Source: Betaproteobacteria bacterium
GTDB taxonomy: Bacteria; Pseudomonadota; Gammaproteobacteria; Burkholderiales; Rhodocyclaceae
Direction of reading: 5' to 3'
NCBI GenBank assembly: GCA_016703785.1
Contig: JADJBM010000009.1
Coordinates: forward strand, 224,174-288,173
DNA: 64,000 bases
Shown: positions 11,642 to 21,290 of the stretch, one piece after another
Numbering within the stretch: position 1 is the first letter of the stretch
How the letters are laid out: each line of letters opens with the position of its first letter
Position numbers and translations under genes: made by a program
Notes under the pieces: generated by a model
What the model was told of the DNA's origin: nothing
Databases searched by the model: none
Seen by the model: the letters and a program-made list of their open reading frames with translations, nothing else

Positions 11642-11668
11642 TAAAAGTCAGCCTCCACACCACGCCGA
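11642..11668 (-). repeat. GACTGACTTT-family repeat, copy 1
   Basis: Read on the minus strand: CGGCGTGGTGTGGAGGCTGA then CTTTTAC. It fills the whole ugpB-ugpA gap and touches the ugpA ATG. Confidence 0.65.
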
Positions 11669-12550
11669 ATGGAAAAACGCGTTGTATTCCGCTCGGCGTG
11701 GCTGCCCTACGCGCTGCTCGCGCCGCAGATCGCGATCACGATCATCTTCTTCTTCTGGCCGGCCGGCCAGGCGGTCTGGTATTCCTTCCAGTTGCAGGAC
11801 GCCTTCGGCCTGAAGACCCAGTTCGTCGGCCTGGACAACTTCCGCGCGCTGTTCGCCGACCCGCGCTACCTCGCCTCCTTCAAGATCACCGCGCTCTTCA
11901 GCGCGCTGGTGGCTGGCGCCGGCATCGTCATCGCGCTGCTGCTGGCGACGATGGTCGACCGCGTGGCCAAGGGCGCACTGGCCTACAAGACGCTGCTCAT
12001 CTGGCCCTATGCGGTGGCGCCGGCCGTTGCGGGCGTGCTGTGGGCCTTTCTCTTCGCGCCCTCCATCGGCCTCGTCACCTACGTCCTGAAGAAAAACGGC
12101 ATCGACTGGAACTGGGTGCTGCAGGGCGACCAGGCCATGCTGCTGGTGGTCATCGCCTCGACCTGGAAGCAGATCAGCTACAACTTCCTCTTCTTCCTCG
12201 CCGGCCTGCAGTCGATCCCGCGCTCGCTCATCGAGGCCGCCGCCATCGACGGCGCCGGGCCGGGGCGGCGCTTCTGGACCATCGTCTTCCCCCTGCTCTC
12301 GCCGACCACCTTCTTCCTCATGGTGGTGAACATCGTCTATGCCTTCTTCGACACCTTCGGCGTGATCGACGCGACGACGCAGGGCGGGCCGGCCGGCGCG
12401 ACGAACATCCTCGTCTACAAGGCCTACTACGACGGCGTCAAGGCGGCCGACCTGGGCGGCTCCTCGGCGCAATCGGCCATCCTGATGCTGATCGTGATTA
12501 CGCTGACGGTGGTGCAGTTCAGGTTCGTCGAACGGAAGGTGCAATATTGA
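11669..12550 (+). CDS. ugpA: ABC transporter permease UgpA
   Basis: A 293-aa MalF/UgpA-type permease with six predicted membrane helices, including LPYALLAPQIAITIIFFFWP near the N-terminus. The EAA loop EAAAIDGAGPGRRFWTIVFP near residue 190 contacts the ATPase UgpC. It pairs with UgpE to form the inner-membrane channel for substrate brought by UgpB. The ugpB-ugpA gap contains a dispersed repeat that touches the ATG, so no clear ribosome binding site is visible. Confidence 0.92.
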   Translation: MEKRVVFRSAWLPYALLAPQIAITIIFFFWPAGQAVWYSFQLQDAFGLKTQFVGLDNFRALFADPRYLASFKITALFSALVAGAGIVIALLLATMVDRVAKGALAYKTLLIWPYAVAPAVAGVLWAFLFAPSIGLVTYVLKKNGIDWNWVLQGDQAMLLVVIASTWKQISYNFLFFLAGLQSIPRSLIEAAAIDGAGPGRRFWTIVFPLLSPTTFFLMVVNIVYAFFDTFGVIDATTQGGPAGATNILVYKAYYDGVKAADLGGSSAQSAILMLIVITLTVVQFRFVERKVQY

Positions 12551-12580
12551 AATCACACGGAACGCCCGCAAAGCCTTACC

Positions 12581-12604
12581 CCCTCTCCCGCCAGCGGGAG
12601 AGGG
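12581..12604. repeat. CCCTCTCCC-type palindrome between ugpA and ugpE
   Basis: Perfect 10-bp-stem hairpin (CCCTCTCCCGC / GCGGGAGAGGG) inside the operon. It could damp expression of downstream genes or stabilise the upstream message. Confidence 0.8.
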
Positions 12605-12629
12605 GGCCAAGTAGTCGCGCCATTGTCCG

Positions 12630-13478
12630 ATGATCGAGAACCGCCCCTGGCTGACCTTCTTCTCGCATGCCGTGCTGATCCTCGGCGTGGTCATCGTCGC
12701 CTTTCCGCTCTATGTCACCTTCGTCGCCTCGACGCTGACGCTCGACGAGATCATCAGCGTGCCGATGCCGCTCCTGCCGGGTTCGCACATGCTGGAGAAC
12801 TACGCCCAGGTGCTGACGGCCGGCTCCGAGGCCGGCGCCGCGGCGCCGGTGGGGCGCATGATGCTGAACAGCCTGATCATGGCGCTGGCCATCGCCGTGG
12901 GAAAGATCGCCATCTCGATCATCGCCTCATTCGCCATCGTCTATTTCCGCTTTCCGCTGCGCAATTTCTTCTTCTGGATGATCTTCGTCACCCTCATGCT
13001 GCCGGTCGAGGTGCGCATCATCCCGACCTTCAAGGTCGTCTCCGACCTGGGCATGATCGACACCTACGTCGGCCTGACCCTGCCGCTGATCGCCTCCGCC
13101 ACGGCGACATTCCTCTTCCGCCAGTTCTTCCTCACCGTGCCGGACGAACTGGCCGAGGCGGCGCGCATCGATGGCGCCGGGCCGCTGCGCTTTTTTTGGG
13201 ACGTGCTGCTGCCGCTGTCGAAAACCAGCATGGCGGCCCTGTTCGTCATCCAGTTCATCTACGGCTGGAACCAGTATCTGTGGCCGCTGCTCATCACCAC
13301 GCAGGAAAGCATGTACACGGCGGTGATCGGCATCAAGCGCATGATCACCAGCGGCGACGCGCTGACGGAGTGGCACCTGGTGATGGCCACCGCCATGCTC
13401 GCCATGCTGCCGCCGGTGGCGGTGGTGATCCTCATGCAGCGCTGGTTCGTGCGCGGACTGGTTGAAACGGAGAAATGA
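12630..13478 (+). CDS. ugpE: ABC transporter permease UgpE
   Basis: A 282-aa MalG/UgpE-type permease with about six membrane segments (for example AVLILGVVIVAFPLYVTFVA). The EAA motif is EAARIDGAGPLRFFWDVLLP. It is the second channel subunit for the Ugp importer. It is separated from ugpA by 79 nt that hold a strong palindrome, and its stop lies 4 nt before the ugpC ATG. Confidence 0.92.
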   Translation: MIENRPWLTFFSHAVLILGVVIVAFPLYVTFVASTLTLDEIISVPMPLLPGSHMLENYAQVLTAGSEAGAAAPVGRMMLNSLIMALAIAVGKIAISIIASFAIVYFRFPLRNFFFWMIFVTLMLPVEVRIIPTFKVVSDLGMIDTYVGLTLPLIASATATFLFRQFFLTVPDELAEAARIDGAGPLRFFWDVLLPLSKTSMAALFVIQFIYGWNQYLWPLLITTQESMYTAVIGIKRMITSGDALTEWHLVMATAMLAMLPPVAVVILMQRWFVRGLVETEK

Positions 13479-13482
13479 ATCG

Positions 13483-14490
<1,008 letters not shown>

Positions 14491-14496
14491 TCCCTC

Positions 14497-14520
14497 CCCT
14501 CTCCCGCAAGCGGGAGAGGG
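14497..14520. repeat. CCCTCTCCC-type palindrome
   Basis: Perfect hairpin (CCCTCTCCCGC, AA, GCGGGAGAGGG) in the convergent gap between ugpC and the HAD hydrolase. It may serve as a bidirectional 3' end. Confidence 0.8.
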
Positions 14521-14539
14521 GCCGGGGGAGAGGGCTCGG

Positions 14540-15334
14540 TCAGCACGATCGCAGCAGCGCCTCGCACACCTCCACAAACCCCGCCCCCGCCCGCGCCTGC
14601 GTGACGTAAGCCGGCTTCACCGCCAGCCTGTCGCCGAAATCCATCACGTTCGCCACGCCCACCGCATTCGGAAAGAAGCCGAACATCGGCGCATCGTTGG
14701 GCGAATCGCCGACGAACACCCAGCGCGCCCTTTCCGCATCCGTCTCCAGCGACACGCCGAATTCCTCCTGCAGCATGCGCCGCGTCGTGGACAGCTTGTC
14801 GTAATCGCCGAACCAGCCGTTGACGTGGATGGAACTCACCTTGGCGCGCATGCCCGCCGCCTCCATGCGCCGAACGATGGCATCCACCGACTGCGGCGGC
14901 AGCGGCGCGACATCCTCGCAATAATCGATGGCCAGGTCGGCGATGCGGCAGAACTGGTCCGAGGCCAGCGCGCAGCCCGGCACGGCGGCGAGGATCTCCC
15001 GCGCCAGCGCCTCGATGCGCGCCTGGCGGTCCGCCGGCGGCCGGCCGGCGAAGACCGTCTTCAGCTTCCTTGCCGACGCGGCATAGCGCATCCAGAACGC
15101 GCCATTCTCCCCCACCACCGCATCCACCGGCCACATGCGCGCAATGTGGTCGCACCACCCCGCCGGCCGGCCGGTGACGGGGATGACCTTGAAGCCGGCT
15201 TGATGCAAGCGCTCGAGCGCAGCGTAGGCGGCGGCGGTCAGGCGGCCTTCGGTGGTGAGCGTGTCGTCGATATCCGTCAGGACGCCGACGATCCGCGATC
15301 GGGCTTCAGGAAGAAATTGGATAAGCGGTTTCAT
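14540..15334 (-). CDS. HAD superfamily type IIB phosphatase (mannosyl-3-phosphoglycerate phosphatase-like)
   Basis: The 264-aa protein has HAD motif I TDIDDTLTTEG with the nucleophile Asp, motif II VTGRPAGW, and motif IV VFVGDSPNDAPMFGFF. The type IIB cap lies between. Members hydrolyse sugar phosphates or phosphoglycerate sugars. It is convergent with the ugp operon. A role on phosphorylated substrates from Ugp is possible but not shown. Confidence 0.82.
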   Translation of the reverse strand: MKPLIQFLPEARSRIVGVLTDIDDTLTTEGRLTAAAYAALERLHQAGFKVIPVTGRPAGWCDHIARMWPVDAVVGENGAFWMRYAASARKLKTVFAGRPPADRQARIEALAREILAAVPGCALASDQFCRIADLAIDYCEDVAPLPPQSVDAIVRRMEAAGMRAKVSSIHVNGWFGDYDKLSTTRRMLQEEFGVSLETDAERARWVFVGDSPNDAPMFGFFPNAVGVANVMDFGDRLAVKPAYVTQARAGAGFVEVCEALLRSC

Positions 15335-15380
15335 TCAGATTGCTGCGTTCATCATTCCGCGCGCTTTCATATTGTCCTCG

Positions 15381-15405
15381 CCGTATTCCAGCGACTGACT
15401 TTCAC
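15381..15405 (+). repeat. GACTGACTTT-family repeat, copy 2
   Basis: CCGTATTCCAGCGACTGACT followed by TTCAC, just downstream of the yfcG-like stop. It nearly matches the copy at 60048. Confidence 0.65.
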
Positions 15406-15408
15406 CAG

Positions 15409-16110
15409 CTATTTCGGGATGGTCAGTCCGCGCTGCACCGCAGGCCGCTCGAGGAATGCGCCAAGTGCGCGCGTGACATGCGGGAAATCACCGCTGCCCA
15501 CCAGTTCCCCTGCCTCGTAGAAGCCGAGCAGGTTGCGCACCCACGGGAAAGTTGCGATATCCACGATCGAGTAGGCATCGCCCAGCAGCCAGGGGCGATC
15601 CGCCAGGCGCTGATTCAGCACGCCGAACAGGCGGCGCGATTCGGCGACATAGCGATCCCTGGGGCGCTTGTCCTCATATTCCTTGCCGGCGAACTTGTGG
15701 AAGAAGCCGACTTGCCCAAACATCGGGCCGATGCCGCCCATCTGGAACATCAGCCATTGCAGCGCCTGGTAGCGCTCGTGCGGATCGCCGGGCAGCAGCT
15801 GTCCGGACTTTTCGGCGAGGTAAATCAGGATGGCGCCCGACTCGAACAGCGGCAGGGGCCTGCCGCCGGGACCGTCGGGATCGATGATGGCGGGGATCTT
15901 GTTGTTGGGGTTCAATGAAATGAATTCTGGCGAGAGCTGGTCGTTGCTGTCGAACGCGACCCGGTGCGCCTCGTAGGGCAAGCCGATCTCTTCCAGCATG
16001 ATCGACACCTTGACCCCGTTGGGCGTGGGCAGGGAGTAAAGCTGCAGGCGCTCGGGATGGCGGGCGGGCCACTTGCGGGTGATGGGAAAGCCGGCGAGAT
16101 CGGTCTTCAC
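15409..16110 (-). CDS. yfcG: Glutathione transferase, YfcG/Ure2p-like
   Basis: The 233-aa protein carries the Nu-class GST signatures PTPNGVKVSIMLEE (glutathione site Thr/Asn), SPEFISLNPNNKIPAIIDPD and LFESGAILIYLAEKSGQLLP, then an all-helical C-domain with PWLLGDAYSIVDIATFPWV. YfcG-type enzymes are disulfide-bond oxidoreductases using glutathione. The frame is open far upstream, but homology begins at VKTDLAGFPITRKWPARHPE, so the GTG at 16110 is chosen. Confidence 0.87.
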   Translation of the reverse strand: MKTDLAGFPITRKWPARHPERLQLYSLPTPNGVKVSIMLEEIGLPYEAHRVAFDSNDQLSPEFISLNPNNKIPAIIDPDGPGGRPLPLFESGAILIYLAEKSGQLLPGDPHERYQALQWLMFQMGGIGPMFGQVGFFHKFAGKEYEDKRPRDRYVAESRRLFGVLNQRLADRPWLLGDAYSIVDIATFPWVRNLLGFYEAGELVGSGDFPHVTRALGAFLERPAVQRGLTIPK

Positions 16111-16166
16111 GGGGTATTTTGTTGGTGTCGAATTGGTTAGTTTAGCTTCATTGTCAGACGCCGGCC

Positions 16167-17111
16167 TTATAGTCCGAGATGGGTCAAGGCCAGCACCAGC
16201 GGCGTGGTCATTCCCGCCAGCGCGGTCGAGATGACGAGGCTGGCGGCCACCGGCCCTTCGAGCACCTTGAACTGGCGCGACATCAGGTACACATTCGCGC
16301 CCACCCCGATCGAGGCGAGCAGCACGACAACCTGGGTCTCCATGGGCGGCAAGCCGAGCAGACGCGCCAGCGCCCAGACCACCAGCGGCTGCAGCAGCAG
16401 CTTGATGGCCGTGATGGCCAGGCTGATCTGCAGGCCGTCGCGGATGCGGTACGCGGCCAGCCCCATGCCGAGCGCCACCAGGGCCAGGGGCGCGGCAGCC
16501 TGTCCGAGCAGGGCGAGCGGAACGTCGACCGGCTTCGGGATGGTGAATCCCGCCAGCCCGAACAGCGTGCCCAGGAGTATGCCGACGATGATCGGATTGG
16601 TGAGGACGGCCCGCATCGTCTTGGCGCCGCCTTGCAGCGAAAGGCTGCCGTGCCGGGCCCACTCGACCGACACGGTCACCAGGATCCACAGGATCAGCGC
16701 ATTGAACACCAGCACCAGGGCCACGGACGGCAGCGCGGCATCGCCCAGCACGACCTTGGCCAGCGGCAGGCCGAGCATGACGTTGTTGGAGAAGACGCCG
16801 CCCAGCGCAAAAACCGATTGCCCCACGCCGTCGAGGCGGAAGCATCCACGGGCAATCAGGCGTCCGATGACGAAGACGATCAGGCAGCTGCCGAAGAACG
16901 CCAGCAGCAGGCGCGCATCGACGGCCGGCAGCTTCGAGAAATCGCTCATCAGCCTGAACAGCATCGCCGGCAGGGCGATGGAAAAGACGAACCAGGACAG
17001 TCGTTCAGACCATGTCTTCGGCAAGCGGGACAGGCGCATCAGCGCATAACCGGCGAAGACGAGGGAATAGAACGGAACGGCCAGGGACAGATGGTGGAAG
17101 AACGCTGCCAT
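16167..17111 (-). CDS. AEC-family transporter (auxin efflux carrier-like)
   Basis: The 314-aa membrane protein has about ten hydrophobic segments and the AEC/MEM_trans pattern: an N-terminal PFYSLVFAGYALMRL, a central NVMLGLPLAKVVLGD, and a C-terminal GANVYLMSRQFKVLEGPVAA. The family exports or imports small carboxylates such as malonate or malate, and auxin in plants. The ATG at 17111 (MAAFFHHLS) is preferred over an upstream frame start. Substrate unknown. Confidence 0.85.
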   Translation of the reverse strand: MAAFFHHLSLAVPFYSLVFAGYALMRLSRLPKTWSERLSWFVFSIALPAMLFRLMSDFSKLPAVDARLLLAFFGSCLIVFVIGRLIARGCFRLDGVGQSVFALGGVFSNNVMLGLPLAKVVLGDAALPSVALVLVFNALILWILVTVSVEWARHGSLSLQGGAKTMRAVLTNPIIVGILLGTLFGLAGFTIPKPVDVPLALLGQAAAPLALVALGMGLAAYRIRDGLQISLAITAIKLLLQPLVVWALARLLGLPPMETQVVVLLASIGVGANVYLMSRQFKVLEGPVAASLVISTALAGMTTPLVLALTHLGL

Positions 17112-17140
17112 GTCGTCAGGGGAAACCGAAGGCACGGGGG

Positions 17141-18277
17141 CTAAATCCGGACGGGCGCGAACCCACACCCTGGCAAGCGGGGATCCAGGAAGTGAAAGAC
17201 GGTCCCGACCCCTTCGCGGGGATGCGATAGCGGATTGCCTTCCCAGGTTGGAACTGGAACAAATCGCCGGTCGGTCAAGCCGCGATCACTTTCCCCGGCG
17301 GGCGGCTGGCGCGTCTTGTCCAGCACGGTCATCGCGCCCGACACCATGGTGGCGACATCGGTGAGGTTCGCCGGGACGATGAGCGTGTTGCCGGTCTTGG
17401 CCAGGTTGCCGAAGGCACTGACGTAGAGTTCGGCCACTTTCAGGTTGGCGGCCTGTGCGCCCCCTTCCGCGGTCAGCGCCTTGGCGATCACGGTGACTGC
17501 ATCGGCCGTTGCCGTGGCGACGGTGGTGACGGCGATCGCCTCGCCCTGGGCACGGTTGATCGCCGCTTCCTTGGCGCCCTGCGAGGTGAGGATCGCCGCC
17601 TGTTTCTCGCCTTCGGCGATGTTGATCTCTTCCTGGCGCTGTCCTTCGGACTTGGCGATCACCGCGCGCTTTTCCCGCTCGGCGGTGATCTGCGCCTGCA
17701 TGGCGCGCAGGATCGTCTCCGGCGGCGTCAGGCTCTTGATCTCGTAGCGCAGCACCTTGATGCCCCAGGTACGGCCGGCGTCGTCCAGCGTGGAGACGAT
17801 CAGCTTGTTGATTTCATCGCGGCTCTCGAAGGTCTTGTCGAGCTCCATCTTGCCGATCTCCGAACGCAAGGTGGTTTGTGCCAGTTGGGATATCGCCAGC
17901 ACATAATCGGAGGTGCCGTACGACGCCAGCCTGGCATCGACCACCTGGAAATAGATGATGCCGTCGACGGCAAGCTGCGTGTTGTCGCGGGTGATGCAGA
18001 TCTGCTCGGCCACATCGAGGGGCACTTCCTTCAGGGAGTGCTTGTAGGCGATGCGGTCGAAGAACGGCACGATGAGGCTCAGGCCGGGCTCGAGCACGGC
18101 GTGGAACTTGCCCAGCCGTTCGACGACCCAGGCGCTTTGCTGCGGCACGATGCGTACGCTCTCGATGACGAAAGCCACGATCACGGCCAGCACAAACAGC
18201 GGGACGGCGAACCCGGACATCGGGGTCAGCGAAAGCGCGACAGTCAGAATGACGACAACGAGCAGCTTGATGAACAT
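17141..18277 (-). CDS. SPFH/paraslipin membrane-associated protein (QmcA-like)
   Basis: The 378-aa protein has an N-terminal membrane anchor (VPLFVLAVIVAFVIESV), then the SPFH/band-7 domain (VERLGKFHAVLEPGLSLIVP) and a coiled-coil helix rich in Glu/Ala (AEREKRAVIAKSEGQRQEEI). It belongs to the paraslipin/QmcA group, which forms oligomeric scaffolds in membrane microdomains. Typical members end near LDKTR; this one has about 55 extra residues (ending FHFLDPRLPGCGFAP and onward) that look like translated intergenic repeat. It is co-oriented with nfeD, 20 nt downstream of it. Confidence 0.88.
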   Translation of the reverse strand: MFIKLLVVVILTVALSLTPMSGFAVPLFVLAVIVAFVIESVRIVPQQSAWVVERLGKFHAVLEPGLSLIVPFFDRIAYKHSLKEVPLDVAEQICITRDNTQLAVDGIIYFQVVDARLASYGTSDYVLAISQLAQTTLRSEIGKMELDKTFESRDEINKLIVSTLDDAGRTWGIKVLRYEIKSLTPPETILRAMQAQITAEREKRAVIAKSEGQRQEEINIAEGEKQAAILTSQGAKEAAINRAQGEAIAVTTVATATADAVTVIAKALTAEGGAQAANLKVAELYVSAFGNLAKTGNTLIVPANLTDVATMVSGAMTVLDKTRQPPAGESDRGLTDRRFVPVPTWEGNPLSHPREGVGTVFHFLDPRLPGCGFAPVRI

Positions 18278-18297
18278 GTGATCCCCTTTTTATGAAA

Positions 18298-18741
18298 TTA
18301 GTCCGCGATTGGGTGCGGGCGATTCACGCCTACGAACAGAACGCCATTCTCCTGGCCGCGAATGCACAGGACCTCGCCATCCTTGAACTCGCCCTCGATG
18401 CGCGCATCCCAGGTGGCGCCGCGATACTTCACGCGCGCCATGCCGGTGGGCCGGTCGATCCATGATTCCATCAGCACGACCTGTCCGCGGTCCAGGTCAT
18501 TCGATCCGGCAGCTTCCCGCGGATGGCTCGCGCGCCACCAGCGCAAGAGGAAGGTGCCGAGCAGTGCGGCAACGCCGCTCATGAGGCATTGCAGCCAGAA
18601 GTCCCCGCCCAGATAGGCAGCGAGCGCACCCACCAGCGCGGCTGCGCCGAAGACCAGCAGGTACAGCGTGCCGCTCAGCAGTTCAAGGGTAATGAGCAGG
18701 AGCCCGGCTACGGCCCACATCAATTCGGAGGTCATTTCCAT
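18298..18741 (-). CDS. NfeD-like membrane protein
   Basis: The 147-aa protein has two to three N-terminal membrane helices (LLLITLELLSGTLYLLVFGA) followed by a small OB-fold domain (GMARVKYRGATWDARIEGEF). Short NfeD proteins are almost always encoded beside paraslipin or stomatin genes and act with them in membrane quality control. It is the first gene of this two-gene unit. Confidence 0.87.
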   Translation of the reverse strand: MEMTSELMWAVAGLLLITLELLSGTLYLLVFGAAALVGALAAYLGGDFWLQCLMSGVAALLGTFLLRWWRASHPREAAGSNDLDRGQVVLMESWIDRPTGMARVKYRGATWDARIEGEFKDGEVLCIRGQENGVLFVGVNRPHPIAD

Positions 18742-18841
18742 TGTTCCTGTGTCGTTGGATTGTCTGAGTTTACCGGATCACACGTCCTGCCGCGTATGCG
18801 ATTATGGGCCGGGTCAGCATCGCTTGCACGAGGAAAAACGT

Positions 18842-19498
18842 ATGCCGCCAGTCCGTCTTGTGCTCCTCATTGCGCTGGCCGTCTTCCTGGTCACGGTCGT
18901 GCAGCTCGGCATCCTGCAGATCGCCTTCGACAAGCTCGGGCTGTCGGCGGATTCGGCGACGCTGCTGCTGATCGTCACGCTGCTGGGCAGCATGATCAAC
19001 CTGCCGCTGTTTACCATCGGCACCGATCCCGTCGAGCAGGAGAAACGCATTCACGAACTGCCGCGCATGCTGCTGCAGCGCATCACGGTGATCCCGGGCA
19101 AGACGATCATCGCGGTGAACGTCGGCGGCTGTGTGGTGCCGCTGGCGTTCTCGCTCTACCTCTTCAACTTCAGCCAGCCGGGTTTCCTGACTGTGCTGGT
19201 CGCGGTGACTGCGGTGTCGATGGTGGCCTATGGCATCAGCTTTTCCGTGCCGCGCGTGGGCATCGCCATGCCGATCCTGATCGCGCCGGTCGCGGCGGCA
19301 TTGGTTGCGCTGACGCTCGATCCGGAGGGCGCGGCGGCGTTGGCCTACATCGGCGGCACGCTGGGCGTGCTGATCGGCGCGGACCTGTTGCGCATGAAGG
19401 ACATCGGGAAGCTCGGCGAGCCGGTGGCGTCGATCGGCGGCGCCGGCACTTTCGACGGGATTTTCGTGACGGGGATCGTGGCGGTGCTGCTGACCTGA
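18842..19498 (+). CDS. DUF1614 family integral membrane protein
   Basis: The 218-aa protein has six to seven hydrophobic segments. The GKTIIAVNVGGCVVPLAFSL stretch and the GGTLGVLIGADLLRMKDI region are typical of DUF1614, whose function is unknown. GGAGTFDGIFVTGIVAVLLT forms the C-terminus. The ATG at 18842 follows a purine-rich AGGAAAAACGT. It is monocistronic, closed by the terminator at 19571. Confidence 0.8.
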   Translation: MPPVRLVLLIALAVFLVTVVQLGILQIAFDKLGLSADSATLLLIVTLLGSMINLPLFTIGTDPVEQEKRIHELPRMLLQRITVIPGKTIIAVNVGGCVVPLAFSLYLFNFSQPGFLTVLVAVTAVSMVAYGISFSVPRVGIAMPILIAPVAAALVALTLDPEGAAALAYIGGTLGVLIGADLLRMKDIGKLGEPVASIGGAGTFDGIFVTGIVAVLLT

Positions 19499-19570
19499 GC
19501 GACCGACGGTCGAGCAACTGAACTTGCCGGAATACGCCGCGGCCTTGCATGCTGCCGCAAAGCGGAAATG

Positions 19571-19602
19571 AAAACGGGGCGCCAGGCGCCCCGTCTTTTC
19601 GT
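19571..19602. terminator. Bidirectional intrinsic terminator
   Basis: Perfect hairpin CGGGGCGCC A GGCGCCCCG followed by TCTTTTC on the plus strand and by GTTTTC on the minus strand. It sits between the convergent DUF1614 and winged-helix genes and can end both. Confidence 0.85.
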
Positions 19603-19614
19603 TTCGGAGGGAAG

Positions 19615-19884
19615 TTACTTCTGCGCGTTCCTCGCGGCCTGCTTGGCGCCGGGTTTCGGTCCCCGCGCGAAGGTGGGCAGATTGCCCGACAGCCGGCAGC
19701 TGATGCCCTCGATGCGCTTGCCGTCGACGAATCGCGTCACTTCGCAGCAGATGATCTCGCCCTCTGATGAGAGTTGCGACACATGCGACTTCACCTGTTT
19801 GACCGGCATGCGAAGTGCCTTGGCGATATCGATGTCGAGCTCTTCGCCGCTGGTTTTCAGGAATTGAAGTATCGAGTCTTGCAT
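19615..19884 (-). CDS. Small winged-helix DNA-binding protein
   Basis: The 89-aa protein has an N-terminal winged-helix-like segment (ILQFLKTSGEELDIDIAKAL then MPVKQVKSHVSQLSSEGEI) and a strand pair EIICCEVTRFVDGKRIEG. The tail is basic (GPKPGAKQAARNAQK). AAAGGGGG precedes the ATG at 19884. It is probably a transcription factor of the ArsR/MarR-like fold. No target is evident. Confidence 0.6.
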   Translation of the reverse strand: MQDSILQFLKTSGEELDIDIAKALRMPVKQVKSHVSQLSSEGEIICCEVTRFVDGKRIEGISCRLSGNLPTFARGPKPGAKQAARNAQK

Positions 19885-20060
19885 GCGGGTACCCCCTTTT
19901 CGGTTGTCCAATTGGAAACTGGCCCTGAACGGGCCGGCGGAAGGTTTACAAGGTGTTATTTTACATGAAATATTTCCCTTTTCCCATGGGCAGACATCTT
20001 TTGGTGCACTGCGGGATGATCGGAGACCCAATAGGGGCGCGGGATTACGCAGATTTGGCT

Positions 20061-21236
20061 TTATTTTGCCGCAGGTTCGGCTGAGGCGGACGGGATGGCC
20101 TGGGCGTCCTGTTTGAACTTGGCGACCGCCTCGTGCAGGGCCTTGCGCAGTTCGGCGGCGGAGCGCTTCTTGCCCTTCTCGTTCTGCATGCGATCGAGGA
20201 TGCTGCTGATTTCCGAGGGGCCGCCGGTACTGCCGGCCACTTCGGCGGGGGTGGTGAGGGCAGCGCCGGCGCGAACGGCTTCGTAGAGCAGCTCGGCGCG
20301 CTCGCGCCCGGCCTCATTGCGCTTGGCGGTGATCACCAGCACTTCCGGCTTGCCCTTCTTGCCGCGCTTCGCTTCAATGGTCGACACCTCGCTGTCGTGC
20401 CGGTGCAGGGCAATGGTGGCGAAGAGGGCCTTGCGCAGCGCCTCGGTCGGCTTACCCCCGGCCTGCGCCCGGCGCATCTTTTCGAGGATGTCGCCGATAT
20501 CCGGCGGCGCCGCGACGGACTTCACGGCCTTGCCGTAAGTTTCCGGCGGCGCCTTGGCGGCCTTGGCGAATTCCTCCGGACTGGTAATCATCTTGGCGAT
20601 GCGGAAGTGCTTGTGGCGCATGGCCCAGGTGAGGGCGTTCTCGCCCCACTCGTTCTCCGTCACGGGATCGGCGCCGGCTTCCATCAGCAGGCGCGCCACG
20701 TCTTCCTGACCCTCGCGCGCGGTCATCATCAGTGCGGTCGAATCGTTCGGGGTGCGTGCATTGACATCCGCGCCCTTCTCGACCAGCAGGCGGGCGATGT
20801 CAGCATGGCCGGCGAAGGCGGCGTAATGCAGCGCGTTCCATTGCTTGCCAGTACGGTTCACCTCGGCGCCGCGCTCGAGCAGCCAGCGCACGACGTCGAT
20901 ATGCCCGCGCCAGGCCGCCAACTGCAGGGCAGCTTCGCCGTAGCGGTTCATGAAATTGACGTTGGCGCCTGCGGCATGGAAAAGCCCCATGATCTCCAGG
21001 TGGCCGATCCACGCGCCGATCATCAGGCCGCTGCCGAAGCGGTCGCCGACAAAATCGGGCGGCAGGCCCGCCGCCAGCCATTTCTTCACGGCAAGGGTGT
21101 TGCCCGCCTCGACGGCGACGCCGAATTCGAGCGGCGTGGGTGCGACAACAGCCTTCTGCGCCAGGACCGCGTGGGGCATCAGACCGAGGGTGAGGGCAAA
21201 CAGAGTGGTAAGAAACAGGGATAAGGCGGCTCTCAT
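20061..21236 (-). CDS. Exported ankyrin-repeat protein
   Basis: The 391-aa protein has a signal peptide (MRAALSLFLTTLFALTLGLM, cleavage near AVLAQ), then about five ankyrin repeats between residues 35 and 215, with typical ALHYAAFAGHADIARLLVEK and TALMMTAREGQEDVARLLME units. The C-terminal half holds two related segments (DILEKMRRAQAGGKPTEALR and SILDRMQNEKGKKRSAAELR), so it contains an internal duplication not typical of ankyrin proteins. Periplasmic; probably binds a partner protein. Confidence 0.82.
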   Translation of the reverse strand: MRAALSLFLTTLFALTLGLMPHAVLAQKAVVAPTPLEFGVAVEAGNTLAVKKWLAAGLPPDFVGDRFGSGLMIGAWIGHLEIMGLFHAAGANVNFMNRYGEAALQLAAWRGHIDVVRWLLERGAEVNRTGKQWNALHYAAFAGHADIARLLVEKGADVNARTPNDSTALMMTAREGQEDVARLLMEAGADPVTENEWGENALTWAMRHKHFRIAKMITSPEEFAKAAKAPPETYGKAVKSVAAPPDIGDILEKMRRAQAGGKPTEALRKALFATIALHRHDSEVSTIEAKRGKKGKPEVLVITAKRNEAGRERAELLYEAVRAGAALTTPAEVAGSTGGPSEISSILDRMQNEKGKKRSAAELRKALHEAVAKFKQDAQAIPSASAEPAAK

Positions 21237-21290
21237 GGCTCTTTTATAGCAAAATATGGCTTTGTTGGTCTTGATCCGGATTGGGGGCCC

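Noticed and set aside
10240..11658. Long minus-strand frame opposite ugpB
   Set aside because: Antisense shadow with low-complexity Gly/Val/Arg content; ugpB has a signal peptide and ribosome binding site.
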